Source of the DNA: a virus
DNA length: 20,442 nt
Virus record (IMG/VR): IMGVR_UViG_3300042516_003920
Location: 1 to 20,442 of that record
Direction: 5' to 3' (one strand)
The position numbers and the translations under genes were made by a program. Positions 12,314 to 20,150 of this stretch are shown piece by piece; position 1 is the first letter of the stretch, and each line of letters starts with the position of its first letter. The notes beneath the pieces are model-generated. The model did not search any database, was not told the DNA's origin, and worked only from the letters and a program-made list of their open reading frames with translations.

Positions 12314-13904
12314 GCTCGGCCCCGTCGCCGGCTTCAGTGCATCGGCCACCGCCCGCAAGGGCGACTGGTTCGACGTTTCGGAGTTTGCGCGCCTTGAGAC
12401 ATTCTTTGGACTGTTGCGTCATCAGAAGGGCGTGTGGGCTGGCCAACCGTTCAAGCTGCTGCCGTGGCAGCGTGATCTGCTGGGGTCGCTGCTGTGCTGG
12501 AAGCGGGCCGACGGCACCCGGCGATTTCGCCAGGCGTATATTGAGATCCCACGCAAGAACGGGAAAAGCACCCTGCTGGCTGCGATCGGGTTGTACATGC
12601 TGCTGTGCGATCACGAGCCCGGGGCCGAGGTCTACTGCTGTGCCAGCGCCCGCGACCAGGCCGCAATCGTCGGCGACGCCTGCCGGCAGATGGTTCAGAG
12701 CAACCAGGCACTGGCCAGCCGGGTCGAGGTGTTCCGCAACGTCATCACGTTTGGCACGTCGAAGCTCGAGGTGCTCAGCAGCGACGCCGGCACCAAGCAC
12801 GGCCGCTCGGCGAGCTGCGTGATTTTTGACGAGGTGCACACGTTTGCCGACCGCGACCTGTACGACGCGATGGTCACGAGCATGGGTGCACGCCGCCAGC
12901 CCTTGCAAGTGAGCATCACCACGGCTGGCCACGACCGCAACAGCCTTTGCTGGGAGCTGCACGACTACGCGGAGAAGGTTCGGGAGGGAATCATCGACGA
13001 CCACGCTTTCATGCCGGTGGTGTTCAGTGCCCCGAAGGACGCCGACTGGAAGAGCCCGAAGACGTGGCGGGCTGCCAACCCAAGCCTGGGCACGACGGTC
13101 ACCGAAGAGTTCCTGCGGGCCGAGTGCGACAAGGCCAAGGAATTGCCGACCTACGAGACGACGTTCCGGCAGCTGTACCTGTGCCAGTGGACTGAGGCCA
13201 AGACGGTTTGGATCAGCAGCGACGCATGGAAGGCGTGCGCCTCGAGCGCCGCGGACCCCGACAGCCTTGCCGGCCGAGAGTGTTGGGGCGGGCTCGACCT
13301 GAGCACCACCACGGACCTGAGCTCGCTGGCGCTGGTGTTTCCCTCGGCGGATGGTTCGGTGGACGTGCTGTCCTGGTCGTGGTGCCCCGAGGAGGGCATC
13401 CGCCGGCGGAGCCGCAGCGACCGGGCCCCCTACGACGTGTGGGCGTCACGCGGCGACCTGATCCCAACGCCAGGCACGGTGGTGGACTACGAGTTCATCG
13501 CGGCAAAGATCCGGCAGGTGTGCGAGCGCTACTCTGTTCGGCATATCGGCTATGACCCGTGGAACGCGACGCAGCTGGCGTCCGGGCTGTTCACGGAGGG
13601 CGTCCCCATGCTTGAGGTGCGTCAGGGATTCCGCACCCTGTCCGAGCCGTGCAAGCGGTTGGAGGCGTTGGTCGTCAGCCGCAAGATCCGGCACCCCGAC
13701 AACCAGCTGCTGAACTGGGCCGTGAGCAACACGATCACGGACGCCGATCCTGCCGGCAATCTGAAGATCTCGAAATCGAGCAGCACGGAGCGCATTGACC
13801 CCGTGGCCGCTCTTGTCACCGCCCTTGCCACGTGGTTGCACCAAAGCGATCAGGGCGGCCCCAGCGTTTACGAAGAACCCGAAAGGACGATCACATGGGT
13901 CTGA
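12270..13904 (+). CDS. terL: Terminase large subunit
   Basis: This 544-residue packaging motor has an N-terminal ATPase and a C-terminal nuclease. The ATPase shows an adenine-binding PWQRDLLG region, Walker A RKNGKST (95-101), and Walker B VIFDEVH with D187 and E188. The RNase H-like nuclease shows D343 in GGLDLSTTTD and D429 in GYDPWNAT. The order and motifs match the Terminase_1/YmfN-like family of HK97-type siphophages, and the length is normal. ATG 12270 lies in the end of terS with GGGGG just before it. The stop overlaps the portal gene by 10 bases. Confidence 0.95.
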   Translation: MPRASTRSSNPRPPKLGPVAGFSASATARKGDWFDVSEFARLETFFGLLRHQKGVWAGQPFKLLPWQRDLLGSLLCWKRADGTRRFRQAYIEIPRKNGKSTLLAAIGLYMLLCDHEPGAEVYCCASARDQAAIVGDACRQMVQSNQALASRVEVFRNVITFGTSKLEVLSSDAGTKHGRSASCVIFDEVHTFADRDLYDAMVTSMGARRQPLQVSITTAGHDRNSLCWELHDYAEKVREGIIDDHAFMPVVFSAPKDADWKSPKTWRAANPSLGTTVTEEFLRAECDKAKELPTYETTFRQLYLCQWTEAKTVWISSDAWKACASSAADPDSLAGRECWGGLDLSTTTDLSSLALVFPSADGSVDVLSWSWCPEEGIRRRSRSDRAPYDVWASRGDLIPTPGTVVDYEFIAAKIRQVCERYSVRHIGYDPWNATQLASGLFTEGVPMLEVRQGFRTLSEPCKRLEALVVSRKIRHPDNQLLNWAVSNTITDADPAGNLKISKSSSTERIDPVAALVTALATWLHQSDQGGPSVYEEPERTITWV

Positions 13905-15706
13905 CCGACATCCTGCGCCGATACCTCGGCCCCACGCCGCCTCGTTCCGACTTTGAGGACACCGTCCCCATCGGGCAGGCAACCAGCGGCAGCGTCCAGT
14001 CGTACGTTCAGTCGTACTCGTACTCGGGCGAGTCGATTACGCCATCCCGTGCCCTCGAGGCCCCCAGCGTGTACGCCTGCGTGCGTCTGATTGCCTCGAG
14101 CATCAGCCGGCTCGAGTGGCAGGTGCTGCGTGAGTCGCCCGAGGGCAAGATCACCGACTCAGCTCACCCGCTCTACAACCTGCTGAACTACGAGGCGTCC
14201 GATGACGTTGGCGCCATCCAGCTGCGTGAGAAGCTGCTGACGGATTGCCTGCTGACCGGCAACGCATACGCCTACATCCACCGCGATGCCAGCGGTCGCC
14301 CAAAGGCCCTTGAGGCGTTGCGACCCGACTACGTCGCCATGTACCGCGACGGAGCCAACCAGCCCTACTACCAGGTTTGGACCGGACGCTACAGCGGAAA
14401 CAACGCCGAGAAGTCCATGCGTCGATTCCGGGCGTATGACATGTTTCACTTGGTCGGGCCGACCACGTTTGACGGGCTGCTTGGCGTGCCACCGATTCAC
14501 CTGGGCCGCGATGTCATTGCCCTTGAGCTTGAGATCACCGAGTACGTGACGCGGTTCATCGCCAACAACGCGGTGCCGGCAGGCACCCTGCAGATGCCTG
14601 GGCGGCTGAGCCCCGAAGCGTCAAAGCGTCTGCGGGAAGCGTGGCAGGCCGCTCACGGCGGTGCCAGCCGAGCCGGCCGCGTGGCGGTGCTCGAGGACGG
14701 GCTCAAGTACGAGCCGATCTCCGGCACGTTCAAGGATTCCGAGCTCATCGAGATGCGGAAGTATTGCCGGCAGCAGATTGCGGCGATGTTTCAGGTGCCG
14801 GCCCACAAGGTCGGCGACACCGACTCCGGCTCGTACAACAGCAACGAGCAGGCAGACTCGGAGTTCGTCAAGCACACGCTGGCGAGCTGGGCCGCTCGTC
14901 TTGAGCAGGAAGCCAGCCGCAAACTGGTGATGCGTGGAGAGCCTTGGTGCACCCGCATCAACTTCAGCGACCTCCTGCGGGCTGACATGACCAGCCGCTT
15001 CTCGGCGTATGCCACCGCCATCACCAACGGCATCCTGACCGTCAACGAGGCCCGGGCTCTTGAGGGTCGCCCAGCGGTCGATGGCGGCGATCAGATCCGG
15101 GTGCCCATGAACACCGAAGCCCCCGGCCAGCAGCCCGCTGAAGGGCCCAGCGCGCCCGCTGAGGTGCCGGCAGACAAGGAGCCCTCCGTGGACCTTGAGC
15201 CCGGTGAGGCTGAGCCTGAGGCCACAGGCACGCCCGAGGTGCCCGACAGCGTGGACATGGACCCCGACGACGAGGCAAAGCGGTCGGCTGAGGCCATCGG
15301 TGCCGCCCAGCGGATGGCCGCAGTGGCCGCGGTCAGGCCTGCTGTGGAGGGCGCCTTCCGTCGCCATCTGCAGCGGGTCACCGAGTACCTGCAGCGACAG
15401 CGCACTCAGGCGAAGCTCGACAAGTGGGCTCCGCCCATCGACTGCCTCGAGGGCGAGCTGCGGGACACCGTGGCCGGGTTGGGCCGGATCTTTGGCGACC
15501 AGGCCAAGGCCGAGAAAGCCCTGAGCGATTGCATGCTCCGGCACGCCCGCCACCTGCGTGGCAGCGTCGGAAAGATCGCCGAACTGAGCGACGCCATCAG
15601 CGGATGGCACACCCTGCCCGGCGCGGCTGCGGCCGAGCTGCTGGACATGGTTCGCATGGAAATCACCGACACCCCTGTCCTGGAGGACAACAATGCACAA
15701 GCCTGA
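13895..15706 (+). CDS. Portal protein, HK97 family, with C-terminal extension
   Basis: The 603-residue protein forms the dodecameric ring for DNA entry. The core (about 1-405) has classical HK97 gp3-like features: SVYACVRLIASSISRLEW, GNAYAYIHRD, FHLVGP, a NAVPAGTLQMP segment, FQVPAHKVGD and NSNEQADSEFVKHTL. Beyond about residue 405 comes a Pro/Glu/Ala-rich linker (406-466) and a helical region of about 135 residues, making the protein nearly 200 residues longer than HK97 portal. ATG 13895 follows AAAGGA. The frame is open back to 13832, inside terL. The 3' end overlaps the protease gene by 14 bases. Confidence 0.92.
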   Translation: MGLTDILRRYLGPTPPRSDFEDTVPIGQATSGSVQSYVQSYSYSGESITPSRALEAPSVYACVRLIASSISRLEWQVLRESPEGKITDSAHPLYNLLNYEASDDVGAIQLREKLLTDCLLTGNAYAYIHRDASGRPKALEALRPDYVAMYRDGANQPYYQVWTGRYSGNNAEKSMRRFRAYDMFHLVGPTTFDGLLGVPPIHLGRDVIALELEITEYVTRFIANNAVPAGTLQMPGRLSPEASKRLREAWQAAHGGASRAGRVAVLEDGLKYEPISGTFKDSELIEMRKYCRQQIAAMFQVPAHKVGDTDSGSYNSNEQADSEFVKHTLASWAARLEQEASRKLVMRGEPWCTRINFSDLLRADMTSRFSAYATAITNGILTVNEARALEGRPAVDGGDQIRVPMNTEAPGQQPAEGPSAPAEVPADKEPSVDLEPGEAEPEATGTPEVPDSVDMDPDDEAKRSAEAIGAAQRMAAVAAVRPAVEGAFRRHLQRVTEYLQRQRTQAKLDKWAPPIDCLEGELRDTVAGLGRIFGDQAKAEKALSDCMLRHARHLRGSVGKIAELSDAISGWHTLPGAAAAELLDMVRMEITDTPVLEDNNAQA

Positions 15707-16220
15707 AACCCGTGCCGTTGGCACGATGACCCCTGCGGCCGACATGAAGGTCCGCGGTTACGCCATCCGCTGGAATCAGTACGACATGGGCCGCGAGATG
15801 GAGCGGGTTGACCCCAAGGCGTTTGACCGTTCCATGGAGGAGCCCGGCGACATTGCCCTGCTTTGGAATCACGACACCGGCAAGCCGCTGGCCCGGGTTC
15901 GAGCCGGCAACCTTCGACTGTGGACCGACGAGAACGGGCTGGGCTTTGAGGCAACACTGCCGCAGACCCCTACCGCCCAAGAGGCCCACGCCCTGATTCA
16001 GAGCGGCGTGGTCAGCCAGTGCTCGTTCGGGTTCATGGTGCGCGAGGAGCGGTACGAGAAGGGCGAGAACGGCAAGCCGTGTCGGGTGATCTTGGACGCC
16101 GACCTGCTCGAAATCAGCCTTGTGACGTTTCCAGCGAACAGTTCGACCAGCGTCGAAGCCCGCGAGAAGCCAGCCGAGCCGGCGTCACGTCGTGTGCTCC
16201 GGATGTTTCCACCGGCGTGA
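15693..16220 (+). CDS. Prohead (HK97 family) serine protease
   Basis: This 175-residue protease of the S78/U35 family trims capsid proteins during head maturation. Catalytic His is H60 in LLWNHDTGKPLAR and catalytic Ser is S111 in VVSQCSFGF. The ADLLEISLVTFPANSST segment supplies the conserved acidic and Pro residues. The start follows GGAGG. It lies between portal and capsid genes as in HK97. Its probable targets are the two capsid proteins downstream, both of which contain RALSEG at the border between N-terminal extension and capsid fold. Confidence 0.93.
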   Translation: MHKPETRAVGTMTPAADMKVRGYAIRWNQYDMGREMERVDPKAFDRSMEEPGDIALLWNHDTGKPLARVRAGNLRLWTDENGLGFEATLPQTPTAQEAHALIQSGVVSQCSFGFMVREERYEKGENGKPCRVILDADLLEISLVTFPANSSTSVEAREKPAEPASRRVLRMFPPA

Positions 16221-16228
16221 AATGTAAA

Positions 16229-16267
16229 CCGCTATTGACCTGCCTCTTTTGGCAAGGACAATAGCGG
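16229..16267 (+). promoter_or_regulatory. Hairpin and overlapping possible promoter before the first capsid gene
   Basis: In the 232-base gap before the first capsid gene, CCGCTATTG (16229-16237) and CAATAGCGG (16259-16267) form a perfect 9-bp inverted repeat. Inner CCT/AGG and GCC/GGC pairs extend it, with one A-A mismatch and one bulged A, to a loop of TCTTTT. No T-run follows. TTGACC at 16235-16240 and GACAAT at 16257-16262 with 16-base spacing could be a sigma-70-type promoter using the same bases. The remainder of the gap shows no gene. Either a leader RNA structure or a regulated promoter for high capsid expression is plausible. Confidence 0.4.
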
Positions 16268-16452
16268 GCGACAACTCATCACCACCGTTCTCAGCGAGCC
16301 ACCGCCTAGTGCGATTCGACTGACGAGCGAGCGGACCTCCGTGCAGCCCGTGTGGCGCACTGGCCCGATCAGCGGATGTCAACGACGACGACAACCGCCG
16401 GGGCAGTGCGCCATTTTCATGCGCAGTCCCGGCGTCAACCCCGGAGATTGCG

Positions 16453-17634
16453 ATGGATAACAAGAACAACCTGGACCGCAGCTGCGAGGAGTATCGCGGC
16501 CTGTTCAGCAAGTACATGGCCAAGGGCCACCGCGGCCTGACGAATGCCGAAGCCCGCGCCCTGAGCGAGGGCAGCGCCACCGGCGGCTCGGTGCTGTTCC
16601 CGACGACGTACTCCAACCAGTTCATGTCGATCCTTGGCGACGACGAAGTTCTCGCCAGGACGACCAAGGTCTACAGCTCCACCGGAGTCTTCAGCGTGCC
16701 CGTGATTTCGGGCAACGACCAGTGGCCTAGCGTCGGCGGGTTCAGCACGCAGAACAACCCCGGCGAAGGCAGCAGCCTGCTGGACGCGACGGCTGGGTCT
16801 CAGACTCAGGTGACCGTCCCCACCATCGCCAACCCGCGAAGCAACAACACCCTGAACGGGACCACGACCTCGACACTGACGCTCCGCCGCGTTTCTGTCA
16901 TGGTCAAGGTCTCACAGGAACTGCTGGAGGACAGCGCCAGCCGTGGCGACGCCTCGGTCGAGCAGATGATCGTGCAGCAGGCGTCGCAGGACATTGCTGC
17001 CGCTCTCAACAAGCAGATCCTGATTGGCAACGCCACACCAAGCAGCGTGGTCTCTGGTGACGCGACCAACGCCGGCACCGATTCGTGCCACGGAGTTGTG
17101 AACACGTGCCGCAATCACGGACGTGTTGCGATTGCCGGCAGCGGGTCAGGAGGAATTAGCGGCGAAGGCAGGAATGCAACGACTGACCCGACTGTGTACA
17201 TCGGGTTCGTGCGCGCGAATCGTTTGGCGCCGCAGTACTGGAAGAGGTCACTGATTGTCTTCAACAGTCAGATGACTGGTAGCAGCACGACAAACTACGG
17301 CAGGACGCTGTTCAGCACTGCGAGCCCAGGCCCTGCGCTCTATGCAATGTCTGCGCCTCGCGTGCTGTTTGGACAGCCGTGGACGATGTGCGACATGGCA
17401 ACGTCTGCGCAGGGAAACAGCATTCCAAGTGCGCTCGACGCTCACTTTGTTGCGTGCGATTTCAGCCGATACATGCTGGCGTTCTCGTCGAACGGCCTGG
17501 GCATTACGCGGCTCAACGAAACCTTTGCCGACTCGAACACCGTTGCGTTTGTCGTGTCGGTTCGCGCCGCTGGGGCGCTGATTGATCCGAACGCAGCGTG
17601 GACCTACCTCTGGGACGGCACCACTTCGGGATGA
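16453..17634 (+). CDS. First HK97-fold major capsid protein
   Basis: This 393-residue protein has the HK97 capsid layout. A short N-terminal segment (1-34) is followed by RALSEG (35-40). Then SATGGSVLFPTTY gives the N-arm start, LTLRRVSVMVKVSQELLED marks the spine-helix approach, the helix continues to NKQILIGNATP, and the C-terminal TRLNETFADSNTVAFVV closes the P domain. A typical HK97 delta domain of about 100 residues is missing. Compared with the second capsid protein, codons are less GC-rich, particularly in the 3' half, which suggests different histories. The start is an ATG after CGGAGA. It may form the main shell, co-assemble with the second protein, or be a diverged former copy. Confidence 0.88.
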   Translation: MDNKNNLDRSCEEYRGLFSKYMAKGHRGLTNAEARALSEGSATGGSVLFPTTYSNQFMSILGDDEVLARTTKVYSSTGVFSVPVISGNDQWPSVGGFSTQNNPGEGSSLLDATAGSQTQVTVPTIANPRSNNTLNGTTTSTLTLRRVSVMVKVSQELLEDSASRGDASVEQMIVQQASQDIAAALNKQILIGNATPSSVVSGDATNAGTDSCHGVVNTCRNHGRVAIAGSGSGGISGEGRNATTDPTVYIGFVRANRLAPQYWKRSLIVFNSQMTGSSTTNYGRTLFSTASPGPALYAMSAPRVLFGQPWTMCDMATSAQGNSIPSALDAHFVACDFSRYMLAFSSNGLGITRLNETFADSNTVAFVVSVRAAGALIDPNAAWTYLWDGTTSG

Positions 17635-17662
17635 CCAAATGGGCGAAGGAGGCCCTAATCAC

Positions 17663-18955
17663 ATGAACGGATACAACGAACTTCGTGCGGGCAACGACGC
17701 CCGCTACCGCGAGATGCAGCAGATCATCGAGGCCGCCAACAAGGTCGGCGGCGACATGGACGCCGAGACCACCAAGCGCTTCGAGTCTCTCGACGCCGAG
17801 TACCGCCGGGTGCAGGGCGTGATCGAGAAGAACCACCAGCTGATGGCGCTGGCGGCTAAGGACCGCGAGGCCGGTTTCGTGGACGTCGGCCCCGACGCTC
17901 CCGAGATGCGCCGCGCTCCCGCTGCCCGCGAGACCGCCCAGCGGGCCCCCCGCTTCGGCGACTTCCGCTGCAGCGACGAGTACGTCAAGGCCTACGAGAC
18001 CTACCTCAAGCGTGGCGAGCACACCCCCGTGTCCGAGATGCGGGCCCTCAGCGAAGGCACCGCCGGCTCCGGCGACGTGCTGCCCCCGGTCGAGTTCCAC
18101 AACGAGCTCGCCAAGCGTCTGCAGAACATCGTGACCGTGCGCAACATCTCCCGCGTCCTTCCGCTCGGCAGCTGGAAGCGTGAGATCGCGTTCGAGACCG
18201 CCCTGCCCAACGCGGCATTCATCGCCGAGGGCAGCGCCCCGACCGAGAACACCGGCACCTTCACGAACCGCGTCCTGCAGCCCCGCCGCCTGGCCGGCCT
18301 GTCGCTCGTGTCGAACGAGCTCATGGAAGACGCTCCCGCTCGTGGCCCCGGCTTCTCGATCGAGTCGATCCTCACCGAGCAGTTCGCCCGCAAGTTTGGC
18401 GAGGTCGAGGAGTCGGGCTTCCTGGTCGGCAACGGCACCGCGCCCAACCCCAAGGGCATCCTGACCTACACCAGCGGCGCCAACACCACCGTGAGCACCG
18501 GCGCGACGATGAGCGGCACCGTGGCCTCCCCGGGCCTGACGGCTGCGAACGTGATCGACTGGGTGTACTCGATTCCCCGCCAGTACCGCATGCACTCTTC
18601 GTGCGCCATCGTGACGAGCGACGCTGTGCTCGGCATGATCCGCAAGCTCGGTGCGGTTGGCGGAACCACGAATTACTTCTGGCAGCCCAGCGGCATGCTC
18701 GGCGAGCCGGATCGGATCATGGGCATCCCGGTCTACGCGAGCGCGTACGTCAACAGCATCACCGCCGGCAGCGTCATCGGCATCGCCGGTGCGTTCGACT
18801 ACTGCGTCATCGGTGAGCGAAGCGGCTACACCCTCAAGGTGCTCCGCGAGCGTTACGCCGACAGCAACCAGACGGGCTTCCTCGCGCAGAACCGCGTGGA
18901 TATCACCCTCACTCAGACGGAGGCGTTCCGTTACCTCCTGTCGCCGGCCAGCTGA
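17663..18955 (+). CDS. Second HK97-fold major capsid protein
   Basis: This 430-residue protein is a full-length HK97-type capsid protein. Residues 1-126 are a charged helical delta domain, acting as built-in scaffold, and RALSEG lies at 127-132. The mature fold follows: GDVLPPVEFHNELAKRL, AFIAEGSAPTEN, LAGLSLVSNELMEDAP, a helix ending in FLVGNGTAPNPKGILTY, PDRIMGIPVYAS, and RERYADSNQTGFLAQNRVD near the end. Codons are strongly C/G-ending, as expected of a heavily expressed gene. ATG 17663 follows GAAGGAGG; ATG 17639 and upstream TTG/ATT-type starts are less likely. It lies 28 bases after the first capsid gene. Confidence 0.92.
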   Translation: MNGYNELRAGNDARYREMQQIIEAANKVGGDMDAETTKRFESLDAEYRRVQGVIEKNHQLMALAAKDREAGFVDVGPDAPEMRRAPAARETAQRAPRFGDFRCSDEYVKAYETYLKRGEHTPVSEMRALSEGTAGSGDVLPPVEFHNELAKRLQNIVTVRNISRVLPLGSWKREIAFETALPNAAFIAEGSAPTENTGTFTNRVLQPRRLAGLSLVSNELMEDAPARGPGFSIESILTEQFARKFGEVEESGFLVGNGTAPNPKGILTYTSGANTTVSTGATMSGTVASPGLTAANVIDWVYSIPRQYRMHSSCAIVTSDAVLGMIRKLGAVGGTTNYFWQPSGMLGEPDRIMGIPVYASAYVNSITAGSVIGIAGAFDYCVIGERSGYTLKVLRERYADSNQTGFLAQNRVDITLTQTEAFRYLLSPAS

Positions 18956-18974
18956 TCACTGACCTGAACCCACA

Positions 18975-19002
18975 CCGCTCGGGGGGGAAACCCCCCGGGC
19001 GG
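18975..19002 (+). terminator. GC-rich GAAA-loop hairpin after the capsid gene
   Basis: CCGCTCGGGGGG, loop GAAA and CCCCCCGGGCGG form a 12-bp stem with one U-G pair and a very stable GNRA tetraloop. It begins 20 bases after the capsid stop. Only ATTT follows, so termination is likely partial. This would lower expression of downstream connector genes relative to capsid and protect the capsid mRNA 3' end. Confidence 0.6.
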
Positions 19003-19012
19003 ATTTCCAACC

Positions 19013-19207
19013 ATGCCAACCGTTCGCGTCATTCAGGCCTACGCCGACCTCAAGGAAGCGCACTCGCCTGGCGACGTGCTGAATGTTGACGAGCGCACGG
19101 CCACCGAGCTGATTGCCACGGGCCTTGCCGAGCGGCACGAGCCCGGGCCTCGGGCCTGCGTCAAGCACGATTGCTGCAAGGCGGTCAAGAAGGGAGCCAA
19201 GGCGTGA
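19013..19207 (+). CDS. Small hypothetical protein between capsid and connector
   Basis: This 64-residue protein starts at an ATG 11 bases after the hairpin, with no clear Shine-Dalgarno. It has a beta-alpha start (TVRVIQAYADLKEAHSPGDVLNVDERTATELIATGLAE), which resembles the short domain of capsid-adjacent phage proteins that set a LxxGxAE motif after a DxxxAxxL helix. The basic tail CVKHDCCKAVKKGAKA holds three cysteines and a histidine and could bind metal. The stop overlaps the next GTG. It may be a small head accessory protein; function unproven. Confidence 0.65.
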   Translation: MPTVRVIQAYADLKEAHSPGDVLNVDERTATELIATGLAERHEPGPRACVKHDCCKAVKKGAKA

Positions 19208-19803
19208 CCGAGGGCCTGCGCACCAACCTGTCAGACACCGGCGCCACATCGCCCGTGATCTCTTCCAGCGAGCTGAAGACGCACGCACGCATCTATCACA
19301 GCCAGGACGACACGTACCTCGGCACCCTGATCACGACGGCCACGCAGATCATCGAAGCCGAGACGCGGCGGGCCATGATCAATCGGGCTTTTGCGTTCCA
19401 GCTCGAGGCGTTCCCGGCCGACGGAGAGATCATCCTGCCCCGCTCGCCGCTGTCCACCGTCACCAGCGTGACCTACACGGACACGGCCGGGGCCACGCAG
19501 ACCCTGTCGGCAAGCACCTACCACGTCTACTCCGTCAACGGCGTCGGCCGGGTCGTGCTCAAGAGCACGTCGTCATGGCCCGACACGCAGGACACCGGGA
19601 ACCTTGACGTCACGATCAACTTCACCGCCGGGTACGGGGCTTCCTCAAGCAACGTGCCGGCCGCTCTCCGGCATGCGACGCTGCTGGCAGCGACGCACCT
19701 GTACGACAACCGCACCAGCGTCAACGTCGGCAACATTGTCAACGAGCTGCCGATGACCGTGCAGCGTCTCATCGTGCAGTACCACAGCGGGGACTACGCA
19801 TGA
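19204..19803 (+). CDS. Head-tail connector protein (HK97 gp6-like)
   Basis: This 199-residue protein is likely the first ring added below the portal. Residues 20-60 (SSSELKTHARIYHSQDDTYL then TTATQIIEAETRRAMINR) are the signature helices of the Phage_connect_1/gp6-like family. A central beta region follows (LPRSPLSTVTSVTYTD, YHVYSVNGVGRVVL, VTINFTAGYG), then helix VPAALRHATLLAATHLYDNR and the C-terminal PMTVQRLIVQYHSGDYA. The GTG start overlaps the previous stop; the open frame back to 19171 is not needed. It ends in an ATGA junction with the adaptor gene. Confidence 0.88.
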   Translation: MTEGLRTNLSDTGATSPVISSSELKTHARIYHSQDDTYLGTLITTATQIIEAETRRAMINRAFAFQLEAFPADGEIILPRSPLSTVTSVTYTDTAGATQTLSASTYHVYSVNGVGRVVLKSTSSWPDTQDTGNLDVTINFTAGYGASSSNVPAALRHATLLAATHLYDNRTSVNVGNIVNELPMTVQRLIVQYHSGDYA

Positions 19804-20150
19804 GCATGAACCCGGGCTACATGCGGACGCCGCTGGCGATCTACAACCCGACCGACTCGGTGGACGAGTTTGGCCAGGTGACCAGCACCAAGACCACCAG
19901 CACCGGCACGATCTTTGCCGCCATCAACGAAGCCAGCGCCGAGGAGAAGAGCAACCACCGGCAGCTGAATCAGACGGTCACGCACCGCATCCGATGCCGA
20001 TGGCACCCGGACATCACCCACCGCACGCAGCTGCGGACCGTTGCCCAAGAGCAGGGCAAGACCACCACGACTTGGGAGGTCGTCACCGCGATCGACTGGC
20101 AGGAGCGGAGGCAGTACCTCGACCTGGTCTGCAGGCAGGTGATCACGTAA
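19800..20150 (+). CDS. Head-tail adaptor (SPP1 gp16-like)
   Basis: This 116-residue protein is a small beta-barrel stopper or adaptor joining head and tail. Features match the head-tail joining family: MRTPLAIYNPTDSVDEFGQVT at the start, a TIFAAINEASAEEKSNHRQLNQ segment, THRIRCRWHPDIT in the middle and the terminal TAIDWQERRQYLDLVCRQV. The last part corresponds to the usual DxxxRxxxLxLxCxE ending. Start and stop overlap neighbours (ATGA and TAATG). Confidence 0.88.
   Translation: MSMNPGYMRTPLAIYNPTDSVDEFGQVTSTKTTSTGTIFAAINEASAEEKSNHRQLNQTVTHRIRCRWHPDITHRTQLRTVAQEQGKTTTTWEVVTAIDWQERRQYLDLVCRQVIT

Noticed and set aside
14621-15745. A 374-codon minus-strand frame.
   Set aside because: It is opposite the portal gene and shows no domain; GC-rich third positions on the other strand remove stops.
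17513-18595. A 360-codon minus-strand frame across the two capsid genes.
   Set aside because: Composition is that of a shadow frame, and both plus-strand capsid proteins are unmistakable.
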